Shown: positions 47,947 through 57,088, numbered from the stretch's first letter. The stretch is 64,000 nucleotides of DNA from Streptomyces sp. ISL-12 (GCF_018614415.1 NZ_JAGGOO010000071.1:40202-104201); one strand, 5' to 3'. Program-made: numbers and translations. The notes: a model not told the origin generated them from the sequence alone.

Positions 47947-48987
47947 GTGAACTCACCGGTGGACGGAACGGGCAAGCGTCGCCCCACGATGGCCGATGTA
48001 GCCGAGAAGGCGGGCGTGTCGAGGGCCCTGGTCTCGATCGTCTTCCGCAACCAGCCGGGGGCCGGGGAGGAGACCCGGCAGCGGGTCCTGCGGGTGGCGG
48101 ACGAGATCGGCTACCACCCCGACCACGCGGCCCGGCTCCTCGCCCGCAGCCGCAGCCGGACGCTCGGCGTCATGTTCACCGCCCACCAGTCCTTCCACGC
48201 CGACCTCGTGGAGGGCATCTACGCCGAGGCCGAACGCCTCGGCTACGACGTGCTGCTCTCCGCCACCGCGCCGAGCCGGGACGCCTCCCGGGCCGTGGAG
48301 GCCCTGCTCGCGCACCGCTGCGAGGCGGTCATCCTGCTCGGCGCCGACGCGGGCGCCGCCGATCTCGACGCGCTCGGCCGCCGTACCGTCGCCGTCTCCG
48401 TCGGCCGCCGCCTCCCCGGCGCCCACCTCGACAGCGTCCACACCGCCGACGCCAAGGGCGTCCGCCAGGCCATGGACCACCTCGTCGGACTCGGTCACCG
48501 GCGGATCGTGCACGTCGACGGCGGCCGGGGCCCGGGCTCGGCCGAACGGCGGCGCGCCTACCGGGCCGCGATGCGCCGGCACGGTCTCGCCGACGAGGCG
48601 CGCGTCCTGTCCGGCGACCACACGGAGCAGTCGGGGGTGGCGGCCGGCGCCCTGCTGGTCGCGGAGCGCGCGGACGGCCGCCCGCTGCCGACGGCCGTCC
48701 TCGCCGGCAACGACCGGTGCGCGATGGGCCTGATGATGTCCCTCAGCCGCGCCGGCGTGTCCGTCCCGCACGACCTGTCCGTCGTCGGCTACGACGACAG
48801 CCACCTCTCCCACCTGATGCCGGTCGGCCTGACGACGGTCCGCCAGGACGCGGCGCTGATGGCCGCGCACGCGGTCCGGTACGCCGTCGAACGCCTCGAC
48901 GACACCGCCCTGCGCCCACGGGAGGCGGTCATCGACCCGAAACTGGTGATACGGGACACCACGGCCCCGGCGCCCGACCGTCCCTGA
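47947..48987 (+). CDS. LacI family transcriptional regulator, probable inositol operon repressor
   Basis: A 346-residue LacI/GalR-type regulator. The HTH and hinge are clear: MADVAEKAGVSRALVSIVFRN and later YHPDHAARLLARSRSRTLGV. The ligand-binding domain has the periplasmic-binding-protein fold (GLGHRRIVHVDGG, VVGYDDSHLSHLMPVGLTTVRQDA). It is divergent from the inositol operon and would be released from DNA by inositol or an inosose-like inducer. The start is not certain: GTG at 47947 has AGGAG only one base away, and GTG at 47959 has it 13 bases away; neither has ideal spacing. Inositol operons in other bacteria often use IolR of the DeoR or GntR type. Confidence 0.85.
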   Translation: MNSPVDGTGKRRPTMADVAEKAGVSRALVSIVFRNQPGAGEETRQRVLRVADEIGYHPDHAARLLARSRSRTLGVMFTAHQSFHADLVEGIYAEAERLGYDVLLSATAPSRDASRAVEALLAHRCEAVILLGADAGAADLDALGRRTVAVSVGRRLPGAHLDSVHTADAKGVRQAMDHLVGLGHRRIVHVDGGRGPGSAERRRAYRAAMRRHGLADEARVLSGDHTEQSGVAAGALLVAERADGRPLPTAVLAGNDRCAMGLMMSLSRAGVSVPHDLSVVGYDDSHLSHLMPVGLTTVRQDAALMAAHAVRYAVERLDDTALRPREAVIDPKLVIRDTTAPAPDRP

Positions 48988-49163
48988 CCCCTGATCAGGT
49001 CCCCGTGCCGTCGCCGCTCTCCCCGGCCCCCGCGCGCGGGGCGACGCCGAGCAGCGCCTCCAGCCGGCCGGGGCCGGAGAGGGTTCCCGGCGCCGTGCCC
49101 GTGCCTCCACGGTCATCAGCGTCCGGCTTCCCCGACGTCACAGGCGTGGGCGTGCCGTGCGGA

Positions 49164-49574
49164 TCACGGGGAGGTCGTCGCCTCCCGGCACAGCAGCCGC
49201 AGCGAGCCGTCGCCGGCGTAGCAGCGGCGGGCCTCGTCGATCGGGTCCCACAGGCGGCCGTCCGGGGTGCGCACCCAGTGGTCGCCGCCGCCCGCCCACC
49301 ACTCGCCGCCGGTCTCGCGGACGATCACCTCACCGGCGTAGGCGCCGAAGCCGCGCAGCACGGTCTCCACCGCCGCGTACGGCGCCTCCTCGCGGCGGAT
49401 GCCCTCGATCATCCGGTCGACGCTCCACAGGCTCCGCGCCGAGTAGTCGAGGCGCAGCCGGGCGCCCTCGCGCAGGGCCGTCACCGCGTCCGCCGCCCAC
49501 CGCACCGGCCGGGCGGCGGCGGAGGGCCTGGCCCCCGGTGCCGCCGTCGCTGTCGTACTGATCCAAGTCGTCAC
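49164..49574 (-). CDS. Hypothetical protein
   Basis: A 136-residue protein of unknown function. After a Thr/Ala-rich N-terminus, residues 30-135 show an alternating amphipathic pattern: ADAVTALREGARLRLDYSARSLWSVDRMIEGI, then VLRGFGAYAGEVIVRETGGEWWAGG and WDPIDEARRCYAG. The pattern of a helical start, a Gly-Ala-Tyr-Gly-Glu motif and a Trp-rich strand recalls small streptomycete proteins in the SMI1/DUF3806-like range, but I cannot place it. The GTG at 49574 is the start. No neighbour suggests a role. Confidence 0.55.
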   Translation of the reverse strand: MTTWISTTATAAPGARPSAAARPVRWAADAVTALREGARLRLDYSARSLWSVDRMIEGIRREEAPYAAVETVLRGFGAYAGEVIVRETGGEWWAGGGDHWVRTPDGRLWDPIDEARRCYAGDGSLRLLCREATTSP

Positions 49575-49667
49575 ACCGGCAGCAGCGTCGCCCGGTGGCC
49601 TTTCGTCACGCGGATCGGGGCGGCTGCCCGCAATCGACGCAGGACCGTCACATCTCGGCCCCGACGG

Positions 49668-50174
49668 TCACGAACGCACCACGCCCAGCCGGTCCAGGAG
49701 GCGGAAGAACAGGTCCTCGGCGTTCCCGGCCGGCGGCTCGGCCGTCAGTACGCCGAGCAGGTCGCCGGGGCGGACCGGGTGCCCGGCCTCGGCGGCCCAG
49801 GTGACGGCCCGCGCGGCGGCGTCCGGCGGTTCCAGGAAGTAGTCCTCCAGGGTCAGGCCGTTCTGCTCGGCGCCCAGGTACCCGGCCATCGCCTCCCGCC
49901 CCAGGCAGGTCGTCCACGCCCCGCTCTCGGGTGCCGCCGCCTCCACGACCACGCAGGCGCCGTCCATCACGTATCCGAACAGCGCGGGCGCGCCGGTCTG
50001 CGCGGCCAGGTCGTTCATGTTGCCGACGCCCGACTCGCCCGGGTACTCCCACACCTGCCAGCCGCCCGGCGCGGACGCGCGCAGACTCATGCCGTCCTCG
50101 GCGCCGGGCAGCGCGTCCAGTGCGGCGAGCGGCCGCTCGGCGCGGCCCACGACGAGATACCCCCAGTAGCCCAT
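49668..50174 (-). CDS. Hypothetical protein (MGYWGYLVVGR family)
   Basis: A 168-residue protein of unknown function. It opens with MGYWGYLVVGR and contains GGWQVWEYPGESG, GYVMDGACVVVEA, YLGAEQNGLTLEDYFLEPPD and a C-terminal AEDLFFRLLDRLGVV. The type is common in streptomycetes; I know no function for it. A clear GGGGGAG lies six bases before the ATG at 50174. The open frame goes on to 50546 but without coding character of the same type. It may form an operon with the preceding GH20 gene, though a hairpin separates them. Confidence 0.65.
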   Translation of the reverse strand: MGYWGYLVVGRAERPLAALDALPGAEDGMSLRASAPGGWQVWEYPGESGVGNMNDLAAQTGAPALFGYVMDGACVVVEAAAPESGAWTTCLGREAMAGYLGAEQNGLTLEDYFLEPPDAAARAVTWAAEAGHPVRPGDLLGVLTAEPPAGNAEDLFFRLLDRLGVVRS

Positions 50175-50250
50175 GTCCGGCTCCCCCGTGTTCCGTTGGC
50201 TCGTCCACAGACCACCACAGTCCAGGGGAGTTCGCAGCAACTCCCGGGCA

Positions 50251-50287
50251 ATTCCCGCATCGTTCCGGTCCGGAACGGCGCGGGAAT
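50251..50287 (-). terminator. Nested hairpin downstream of the hexosaminidase gene
   Basis: ATTCCCGC (50251-50258) pairs with GCGGGAAT (50280-50287). Inside it, CGTTCCGG (50261-50268) pairs with CCGGAACG (50270-50277). The two stems stack with a 2-nt internal loop. It is 28-64 bp beyond the GH20 stop codon on the minus strand, where a terminator is expected. Confidence 0.7.
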
Positions 50288-50314
50288 CGCCACAGACGCG
50301 CGGGCGTACGCGGG

Positions 50315-51934
50315 TCAGTCCAGTCGGCCGGACAGCTCGCGGAACTCCGTCCAGGACAGTTCCGGATCGTCCGGGTCCCAGAGTTTCTGGACGGTCGCCG
50401 CCAGCGGCAGCCGGATGCCGGCCGCGACCTGGTCCTCGGTCTGGGCGCTCGGGTAGTCGCCCCAGACGGCGAAGCTGCCGCCGAGGATCTGATCGTCGTA
50501 CTTGGCGTCGACCGGCTCGGTGCCGCGGATCACGCGCGGGGTCCACTGCTCGTAGATCCGCTCGCCGGTCGGGTAGACGAAGGTCTGCGGCTGGCCGAGC
50601 ACGTAGTAGAGGAACTCGTCGTTGTAGTTGATGACCTCACGGCCCTCGGCGAGGTACTCGGCGGGCCGGCGGGCGCCGATCTCCTTGCCGGTCCAGTAGG
50701 CGACCAGGATGTCGTCGGCAGCCGCGGGGTCGCTGTCCTTGAAGAAGCCGTCGTTCCAGGCGCGCGGGGTGCGGTCGTTCTTCTGGACGGTGGCGGCCCG
50801 GTCGTTGAGCCAGCCCGCGGTGAGGTCCTCGACGGTGGCGCCTGAGCCGTACTTCTCGCGGGCCGCGGCGGCGAGCTGCGGGTAGGACGCCTCCGGGTCG
50901 GAGACGGTCAGCGCCTGGTACTCGTCGCCGCCCAGGTGCCACTGGCCGCCGGGGAAGACGTCGGAGTACTCGTCGATCAGGTCGTCGACGATCTCGGCGG
51001 CCCCGGGCTTGGAAATGTCGATCGCGCCCTTGGTCGCCGTGCCCTGCGCGTTGCGCAGCTGGAGGTCGGGGTGGGCCTCGATGACGGCGCCGAGGTGGCC
51101 GGGCGAGTCGATCTCGGGGACGACGGTGATGTGCCGCTCCTCGGCCAGCGCGACGATCTCCTTGACCTGCGCCTTGGTGAGGTGGTCGGCCGAGACGATC
51201 TCCGGGTGCGAGGAGGACTCGATACGGAAGCCCTGGTCGTCGGAGAAGTGCAGCCCCAGCTCGTTGTACTTCAGGTCGCCCAGCTCCCGTATCCGGTCCT
51301 TGATCCAGTCGGCCGAGTAGTGCTTGCGGGCGATGTCCAGCATGAACCCGCGCCGCTCCTTGGCCGGCTCGTCCCGCACGACCCCCTCGGGCGCCGCGCC
51401 GTCCCCCTGGACCGCCTGCTTCAGGGTCCGGGTGCCGTAGAAGACGCCGCTCTCGCCGGGCGCGCTGACGGTGACCTGCCCGTCGCGCACGGTCATGGTG
51501 TACGACTCGCTCCCGGCGCCGCCCGCGTCCGCGGTCTCCAGCCGCAGGTCCCCGGACTTCTCGTCGTCCTTCTCGCCCGCGTACGTCAGCCCCAGCTCGC
51601 TCGCTATGAGCCTGCCCTCGTCGGCGAGGGCGGCGTCGGAGACGACGACCCGGTGGTCGTCGGCGGGCTTCCAGCCCGGTCCGCGCGCCGGGGTGTGGTC
51701 GCGTACGGCGGGTATGGTGCGGGGTTCGCCGGACAGGGCGTAGGACCGGGTCGGCGACGGGCTGTCCGAGGGCGAGGCCGCGGAGAGCCCTTCGGCGGAG
51801 CGGCCCGCCGACCCCGAAGACCCCCCGTCGCAGGCCCACAGCCCCGCGCCGAGCGCGACGACCGCCGTACCGGCGGCCACCGCCCGCCGCCCCACCTTCT
51901 GCCTCGCCGGTATACGGCGTCCGTGCTGACTCAC
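50315..51934 (-). CDS. GH20 beta-N-acetylhexosaminidase lipoprotein
   Basis: A 539-residue secreted glycosidase. The signal peptide ends in LWAC with Cys35, followed by a Ser/Gly-rich linker. A GH20b-type domain (about 75-185) precedes the catalytic barrel. MLDIARKHYSADWIKDRI begins the barrel, IDSPGHLGAVIE gives the D-x-PGH motif, and WHLGGDEYQ holds the catalytic D-E pair. It removes terminal N-acetylhexosamine from chitin or murein fragments, retaining configuration through the substrate acetamido group. It is anchored at the outer face of the membrane. It is divergent from the OHCU decarboxylase gene. Confidence 0.93.
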   Translation of the reverse strand: MSQHGRRIPARQKVGRRAVAAGTAVVALGAGLWACDGGSSGSAGRSAEGLSAASPSDSPSPTRSYALSGEPRTIPAVRDHTPARGPGWKPADDHRVVVSDAALADEGRLIASELGLTYAGEKDDEKSGDLRLETADAGGAGSESYTMTVRDGQVTVSAPGESGVFYGTRTLKQAVQGDGAAPEGVVRDEPAKERRGFMLDIARKHYSADWIKDRIRELGDLKYNELGLHFSDDQGFRIESSSHPEIVSADHLTKAQVKEIVALAEERHITVVPEIDSPGHLGAVIEAHPDLQLRNAQGTATKGAIDISKPGAAEIVDDLIDEYSDVFPGGQWHLGGDEYQALTVSDPEASYPQLAAAAREKYGSGATVEDLTAGWLNDRAATVQKNDRTPRAWNDGFFKDSDPAAADDILVAYWTGKEIGARRPAEYLAEGREVINYNDEFLYYVLGQPQTFVYPTGERIYEQWTPRVIRGTEPVDAKYDDQILGGSFAVWGDYPSAQTEDQVAAGIRLPLAATVQKLWDPDDPELSWTEFRELSGRLD

Positions 51935-52144
51935 GGCGTCAACCTACGGCCGGTACCGACAGGAAACGTCCAGCACTCGTTCTGAAACTCTCCCGTTCGG
52001 GTGAAATTCAGGCATCGCTCGGACATGTCATGCCCTCACTCGCTAACGTGACGCCACACAACTCACACAAGCCCCTGCCGACACACACGTGACGCACAAG
52101 GACCCACGCTGCCTGCGCACCGTCTTCCAGATGTCCCCGGCCGG

Positions 52145-52651
52145 GTGGCCATACCCGTACCGGCCCAAACCCGTACCACTCCGACCCCCCTGCATTTCTT
52201 CAACACCGCGAGCCCCGAGGACACCGTCAGCACCCTCCTCACCTGCCTGCACAGCACCCCCTGGGCCCACCGCATCGCCGCCCACCGCCCCTACCCCGAC
52301 CTCCCCGCCCTGCTGGCGGCGGCCGACGAGGCGTCGTACGACCTGAGCGCCGAGGACCTGACGGAAGCCCTGGCGGCGGAATCCCTGCCCACCCTCCCCG
52401 AGGGCACCTACGCGGCGGCCGGCACGGCCCTGCGGGCGGCCCACGCCGCCTACGAGTCCCGATTCGGACACGCGTTCGTCATCTGTCTCGACGGGATCCC
52501 GGAGGACGAACGCCTGAACCACGTCCTGACCGCCGTCCGGTCACGATTGGCGAACGATCCCGAGGACGAACGGGTGATCGCGGCGGAGGAACTCCGGCGC
52601 CTGGCAGGCGAACGACTGAGGCGCATCCTCAGGGGCGCGACCAGTCCCTGA
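52145..52651 (+). CDS. OHCU decarboxylase-like protein
   Basis: A 168-residue protein resembling 2-oxo-4-hydroxy-4-carboxy-5-ureidoimidazoline decarboxylase, the last enzyme of the urate-to-allantoin path. FNTASPEDTVSTLLTCLHSTPWAHRIAAHRPY fits the helical start of the family. The middle has AALRAAHAAYESRFGHAFVIC, the F-x5-FV-C pattern around the active site, and the end has AAEELRRLAGERLRRI. It needs no cofactor. GTG at 52145 is the first start in frame. It is not next to other purine genes here. Family match is moderate; the enzyme could have a related role. Confidence 0.78.
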   Translation: MAIPVPAQTRTTPTPLHFFNTASPEDTVSTLLTCLHSTPWAHRIAAHRPYPDLPALLAAADEASYDLSAEDLTEALAAESLPTLPEGTYAAAGTALRAAHAAYESRFGHAFVICLDGIPEDERLNHVLTAVRSRLANDPEDERVIAAEELRRLAGERLRRILRGATSP

Positions 52652-52861
52652 CGGCCAGTACCCGGCAAACAAGACAAGTCGCCCGCCCCGCAACCACCGT
52701 CGGTACTCCGTTGCGTGCAACTTTGATCACACCGGTAGGCCCGCTGTAAGAACGACAGCGAGCGCTGGCTACGATGCTGGGGGCCGGTGGACCGTACCCG
52801 GCCGGGCCCACCGACAGAGAAGCCGGCGCGGCCCCAACCCCCGCTCCCGGAGGAAACTTCC
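52652..52861. promoter_or_regulatory. sdh operon upstream region
   Basis: The 210 bp before sdhC must hold the operon promoter. TTGATC at 52723-52728 and the TACGAT -10-like box at 52770-52775 are both candidates, but they do not pair at normal spacing. No clear Rex-type site (TTGTGAA/TTCACAA) is seen. The ribosome binding site GGAGGAA ends 7 bases before the sdhC GTG. Confidence 0.35.
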
Positions 52862-53242
52862 GTGCCGGCTGGAACGCTGTACCGCGGCCGGGAAGGAATG
52901 TGGTCCTGGGTGGCTCACCGAGTCACCGGCGTCCTCATCTTCTTCTTCCTGTTCGTACACGTGCTGGACACCGCTCTCGTGCGTGTCTCCCCCGAGGCCT
53001 ACGACAAGGTCGTGGCCACGTACAAGTCGCCGATCGTCGCGCTGCTGGAGTACGGCCTCGTCGCCGCCATCCTCTTCCACGCGCTCAACGGTCTGCGCGT
53101 CATCGCCGTCGACTTCTGGGTCAAGGGCGCTCGCTACCAGAAGCAGATGCTCTGGTCCGTCGTCGCCGTGTGGCTGGTGCTGATGATCGGGGCCCTGTAC
53201 CCCGTCCTCGGCCACGCCGCTCGTGAACTGTTCGGGAGCTGA
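52862..53242 (+). CDS. sdhC: Succinate dehydrogenase cytochrome b556 subunit
   Basis: A 126-residue membrane subunit of complex II with three transmembrane segments. MWSWVAHRVTGVLIFFFLFVHVLDTAL holds the quinone-site Ser/Arg and a heme His; FHALNGLRVIAVDFW and VVAVWLVLMIGALYPVL follow. It anchors the flavoprotein and iron-sulfur subunits and passes electrons to menaquinone. The GTG at 52862 has GGAGGAA at 7 nt. It is 5 bp from sdhD. Confidence 0.93.
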   Translation: MPAGTLYRGREGMWSWVAHRVTGVLIFFFLFVHVLDTALVRVSPEAYDKVVATYKSPIVALLEYGLVAAILFHALNGLRVIAVDFWVKGARYQKQMLWSVVAVWLVLMIGALYPVLGHAARELFGS

Positions 53243-53247
53243 CGCAG

Positions 53248-53727
53248 ATGTCCACGACTGAAACCGCCTCCGGGGTCGGCCCCGTCGAGGGTTCCTCCGT
53301 CTACACGGTCGACAACCCCGCGCCGCTCATCGAGCCCCCGCGCAAGCGCACCAAGAAGTCCCCGAAGTCCACCCGGGGCAACTTCGAGATGTACGGCTGG
53401 CTGTTCATGCGGCTGTCCGGCGTGGTGCTGGTCGTCCTGGTCCTCGGCCACCTGCTGATCCAGCTGGTCCTCGACGGCGGCGTCTCCAAGATCGGCTTCG
53501 CCTTCGTGGCGGGCCGCTGGGCGTCCCCGTTCTGGCAGGTCTGGGACCTGCTGATGCTGTGGCTGGCGATGCTGCACGGCGCCAACGGCCTGCGCACGGT
53601 CATCAACGACTACGCCGAGCGCCCGAACACGCGCCTGTGGCTCAAGGGCCTGCTCTACACCGCCACGGTGTTCACCATCCTGCTGGGCACGCTGGTGATC
53701 TTCACCTTCGACCCGAACATCCGCTAG
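53248..53727 (+). CDS. sdhD: Succinate dehydrogenase hydrophobic membrane anchor subunit
   Basis: A 159-residue membrane anchor with three transmembrane segments: FMRLSGVVLVVLVLGHLLIQLVL with the heme-ligand His, MLWLAMLHGANGLRTVINDY, and LYTATVFTILLGTLVIFTF. The first 50 residues are hydrophilic and Pro/Lys-rich. It completes the membrane part of complex II and overlaps no neighbour; 17 bp separate it from sdhA. The ATG at 53248 fits the family N-terminus. Confidence 0.93.
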   Translation: MSTTETASGVGPVEGSSVYTVDNPAPLIEPPRKRTKKSPKSTRGNFEMYGWLFMRLSGVVLVVLVLGHLLIQLVLDGGVSKIGFAFVAGRWASPFWQVWDLLMLWLAMLHGANGLRTVINDYAERPNTRLWLKGLLYTATVFTILLGTLVIFTFDPNIR

Positions 53728-53744
53728 GCACGGGGCTGCGAATC

Positions 53745-55499
53745 ATGAAGGTACACAAGTACGACACCGTCATCGTCGGCGCCGGTGGCGCCGGTATGCG
53801 GGCCGCCATCGAGGCGACCAAGCGCAGCCGCACGGCCGTCCTGACGAAGCTCTACCCCACCCGCTCCCACACTGGCGCCGCGCAGGGCGGCATGGCCGCC
53901 GCGCTCGCCAACGTGGAGGAGGACAACTGGGAGTGGCACACCTTCGACACGGTCAAGGGAGGTGACTACCTGGTCGACCAGGACGCCGCCGAGATCCTGG
54001 CGAAGGAGGCCATCGACTCCGTCCTCGACCTGGAGAAGATGGGCCTGCCGTTCAACCGGACGCCGAACGGGACCATCGACCAGCGCCGCTTCGGCGGTCA
54101 CTCCCGCAACCACGGCGAGGCCCCGGTCCGCCGGTCCTGCTACGCCGCGGACCGCACCGGTCACATGATCCTCCAGACGCTGTACCAGAACTGCGTCAAG
54201 GAGGGCGTGGAGTTCTTCAACGAGTTCTACGTCCTGGACCAGATCATGACCGAGGTGGACGGCGTCAAGAAGTCCGCCGGTGTGGTCGCCTACGAGCTGG
54301 CCACCGGCGAGATCCACGTCTTCCACGCCAAGTCCGTGATCTACGCGTCCGGCGGCACCGGCAAGTTCTTCAAGGTGACGTCCAACGCGCACACCCTCAC
54401 CGGTGACGGCCAGGCGGCCTGCTACCGGCGCGGGCTGCCGCTGGAGGACATGGAGTTCTTCCAGTTCCACCCGACCGGCATCTGGCGCATGGGCATCCTG
54501 CTCACCGAGGGTGCCCGCGGTGAGGGCGGCATCCTGCGCAACAAGGACGGCGAGCGCTTCATGGAGAAGTACGCGCCCGTCATGAAGGACCTCGCCTCGC
54601 GCGACGTCGTCTCCCGCTCCATCTACACGGAGATCCGCGAGGGCCGCGGCTGCGGTCCCGAGGGCGACCACGTCTACCTGGACCTCACCCACCTCCCGCC
54701 GGAGCAGCTCGACGCCAAGCTGCCCGACATCACCGAGTTCGCCCGTACGTACCTCGGTATCGAGCCGTACACGGACCCGATCCCGATCCAGCCCACCGCG
54801 CACTACGCGATGGGCGGCATCCCGACCAACGTCGAGGGTGAGGTCCTGGCGGACAACACCACCGTCGTTCCGGGTCTGTACGCGGCCGGCGAGGTCGCCT
54901 GCGTGTCGGTGCACGGCGCCAACCGCCTGGGCACCAACTCGCTGCTCGACATCAACGTCTTCGGCAAGCGGGCCGGCATCGCGGCGGCGGAGTACGCGCA
55001 CTCGGCGGACTTCGTCGAGCTGCCGGACTCCCCCGAGTCCCTGGTCGTCGAGCAGATCGAGCGGCTGCGCACCTCCACCGGCAACGAGCGGGTCTCGGAG
55101 CTGCGCCGCGAGCTGCAGGAGACCATGGACGCCAACGTCATGGTGTTCCGCACCGAGCAGACGATCAAGACGGCGGTCGAGAAGATCGGCGAGCTGCGCG
55201 CCCGCTACAAGAACGTCTCGATCCAGGACAAGGGCAAGCGGTTCAACACCGACCTCCTTGAGGCCGTCGAGCTGGGCAACCTGCTCGACCTGGCCGAGGT
55301 CATGGCCGTCTCCGCGCTGGCCCGCAAGGAGTCGCGCGGCGGTCACTACCGCGAGGACTACCCCAACCGCGACGACGTGAACTTCATGCGCCACACCATG
55401 GCGTACCGCGAGGTCGGCGACGACGGCACCGAGTCCATCCGTCTCGACTACAAGCCGGTCGTCCAGACCCGCTACCAGCCGATGGAGCGTAAGTACTGA
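53745..55499 (+). CDS. sdhA: Succinate dehydrogenase flavoprotein subunit
   Basis: The 584-residue catalytic subunit that oxidises succinate to fumarate. GAGGAG at 12-17 binds FAD, RSHTGAAQGGM holds His42, the covalent FAD attachment site, and the substrate-site segments are FHPTGIW, TEGARGEGG and HGANRLGTNSLLDI. The C-terminal helical domain ends at YQPMERKY. It sits on the cytosolic face and passes electrons to SdhB. Its stop overlaps the sdhB start (TGATG at 55497-55501). Confidence 0.97.
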   Translation: MKVHKYDTVIVGAGGAGMRAAIEATKRSRTAVLTKLYPTRSHTGAAQGGMAAALANVEEDNWEWHTFDTVKGGDYLVDQDAAEILAKEAIDSVLDLEKMGLPFNRTPNGTIDQRRFGGHSRNHGEAPVRRSCYAADRTGHMILQTLYQNCVKEGVEFFNEFYVLDQIMTEVDGVKKSAGVVAYELATGEIHVFHAKSVIYASGGTGKFFKVTSNAHTLTGDGQAACYRRGLPLEDMEFFQFHPTGIWRMGILLTEGARGEGGILRNKDGERFMEKYAPVMKDLASRDVVSRSIYTEIREGRGCGPEGDHVYLDLTHLPPEQLDAKLPDITEFARTYLGIEPYTDPIPIQPTAHYAMGGIPTNVEGEVLADNTTVVPGLYAAGEVACVSVHGANRLGTNSLLDINVFGKRAGIAAAEYAHSADFVELPDSPESLVVEQIERLRTSTGNERVSELRRELQETMDANVMVFRTEQTIKTAVEKIGELRARYKNVSIQDKGKRFNTDLLEAVELGNLLDLAEVMAVSALARKESRGGHYREDYPNRDDVNFMRHTMAYREVGDDGTESIRLDYKPVVQTRYQPMERKY

Positions 55500-56278
55500 T
55501 GGCTACCCCTGTTCTGGACAAGGCGGACGCGGCCGGAGCCCCCGAGCCCGGTTTCGCCGACTCCCCCTACATCACCGTCACGGTCCGCGTCCGCCGGTTC
55601 AACCCGGAGGTCTCGGCCGAGGCGACCTGGGAAGACTTCCAGCTGGAGATGGACCCCAAGGAGCGCGTCCTGGACGCCCTCCACAAGATCAAGTGGGAAC
55701 TGGACGGCACGCTCACCTTCCGCCGCTCCTGCGCCCACGGCATCTGCGGGTCCGACGCGATGCGGATCAACGGCAAGAACCGCCTCGCCTGCAAGACGCT
55801 GATCAAGGACATCAGCCCCGAGAAGCCGATCACGGTCGAGCCCATCAAGGGCCTGACGGTCCTCAAGGACCTGGTCGTCGACATGGAGCCGTTCTTCCAG
55901 GCGTACCGGGACGTGATGCCCTTCCTGATCACGAAGGACACCAACGAGCCGACGCGCGAGCGCCTGCAGTCCGCCGAGGACCGCGAGCGGTTCGACGACA
56001 CGACCAAGTGCATCCTGTGCGCCGCCTGCACGTCGTCCTGCCCGGTCTTCTGGAACGACGGCCAGTACTTCGGCCCGGCCGCCATCGTCAACGCCCACCG
56101 CTTCATCTTCGACTCGCGTGACGAGGCCGGCGAGCAGCGGCTGGAGATCCTCAACGACCGCGACGGCGTCTGGCGCTGCCGCACGACCTTCAACTGCACG
56201 GACGCCTGCCCGCGCGGCATCGAGGTCACCAAGGCCATCGCGGAGGTGAAGCGAGCGCTGATCACGCGCCGCTTCTGA
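55499..56278 (+). CDS. sdhB: Succinate dehydrogenase iron-sulfur subunit
   Basis: A 259-residue electron-transfer subunit. The N-terminal 2Fe-2S domain has RRSCAHGICGSDAMRING with a fourth Cys in RLACKT. The C-terminal domain has CILCAACTSSCPVFW for the 4Fe-4S cluster and FNCTDACPRGIEVTKAI for the 3Fe-4S cluster. It links SdhA to the membrane quinone site. It is the last gene of sdhCDAB, co-translated with sdhA and closed by the terminator at 56295. Confidence 0.97.
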   Translation: MATPVLDKADAAGAPEPGFADSPYITVTVRVRRFNPEVSAEATWEDFQLEMDPKERVLDALHKIKWELDGTLTFRRSCAHGICGSDAMRINGKNRLACKTLIKDISPEKPITVEPIKGLTVLKDLVVDMEPFFQAYRDVMPFLITKDTNEPTRERLQSAEDRERFDDTTKCILCAACTSSCPVFWNDGQYFGPAAIVNAHRFIFDSRDEAGEQRLEILNDRDGVWRCRTTFNCTDACPRGIEVTKAIAEVKRALITRRF

Positions 56279-56294
56279 GCGACGACCGCTGCCT

Positions 56295-56326
56295 GGGCCC
56301 CGTTTCCGCTGGAGACGGGGCCCTTT
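56295..56326 (+). terminator. Rho-independent terminator of sdhCDAB
   Basis: GGGCCCCGTTTCC (56295-56307) pairs with GGAGACGGGGCCC (56311-56323) with one G-T pair, a 3-nt loop and a short T-tract (56324-56326). It lies 17 bp after the sdhB stop. Confidence 0.85.
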
Positions 56327-56426
56327 GGCGTGTGCCACGCGTTCGGGTGAACGGCGCTCACCCTGCCTCCAGGGTGTCCCCCTGCCTACGATGATGCCCT
56401 CGACACCAGCCCACGGGAGGCATGTG

Positions 56427-57047
56427 ATGACCGCAGCACACGTTGAGCGGCCGCACTGCGACCGACCGCTCATCGACGCGGCCAACCGGCTCATGGAGCA
56501 CAACCCGGGCTATCGCGTCGAGATCATCGGAGGCATCCTCGTCGTGACTCCCCCGCCAGACATCGCGCATTCCCGGGCGCTCAACGCACTCACCGGGCCT
56601 TTCGTGGCCGCAGGTCTGGGTGGCGGTGAAACCGAGGTGCACCAGGGCATCGGGGTCTGGTTGCCCGACGGCCCCGAGGACTTCGCCATCCCCGATCTGT
56701 CCATCGTCGACGCCGACGCCGACGAGCATCTCGTCGAGAACAACTGTTACGACCCTGCCGTTTTCCGTCTGGTTCTGGAAGTCACGTCGAGCAATTACCA
56801 GAACGACCTGCGCGCCAAGGTCACCGCCTACGCCATCGCCAGGATCCCGGTCTATGTGATCGTCAACCGCAGGCACAACCGCCTCCACGTACTCACTGAA
56901 CCCGTCGCCGACGAATACGACCAGCACCAGGTGTTCGCCCCCGGTCAGTCGGTCACCCTCCCCGCCTCCCTGGGCGCCGAGGTCACCCTCGACGTCGGCG
57001 AGATCCTTGCCGCCGGACGGGCGAAGAGCGCGCCCGGGCAGGGCTGA
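56427..57047 (+). CDS. Uma2 family (DUF820) endonuclease-fold protein
   Basis: A 206-residue protein of the Uma2 group, which has a PD-(D/E)xK nuclease fold. RVEIIGGILVVTPPPDIAHS, the acidic IPDLSIVDAD and the E-x-K-like LVLEVTSSN followed later by KVTAYAIARIPVYVIVN are present. The family is widespread in streptomycetes, often in many copies, and its biological role is not settled. The ATG at 56427 has GGGAGG six bases upstream. It is isolated between the sdh terminator and a VOC gene. Confidence 0.88.
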   Translation: MTAAHVERPHCDRPLIDAANRLMEHNPGYRVEIIGGILVVTPPPDIAHSRALNALTGPFVAAGLGGGETEVHQGIGVWLPDGPEDFAIPDLSIVDADADEHLVENNCYDPAVFRLVLEVTSSNYQNDLRAKVTAYAIARIPVYVIVNRRHNRLHVLTEPVADEYDQHQVFAPGQSVTLPASLGAEVTLDVGEILAAGRAKSAPGQG

Positions 57048-57088
57048 CAATCAGCCTCCCCGGCTGATCATCGACCTACCCTGACGCC

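Noticed and set aside
52652..52861. A Rex-type redox operator before sdhC
   Set aside because: No TTGTGAA/TTCACAA-like dyad is present; only weak promoter-like boxes can be proposed.
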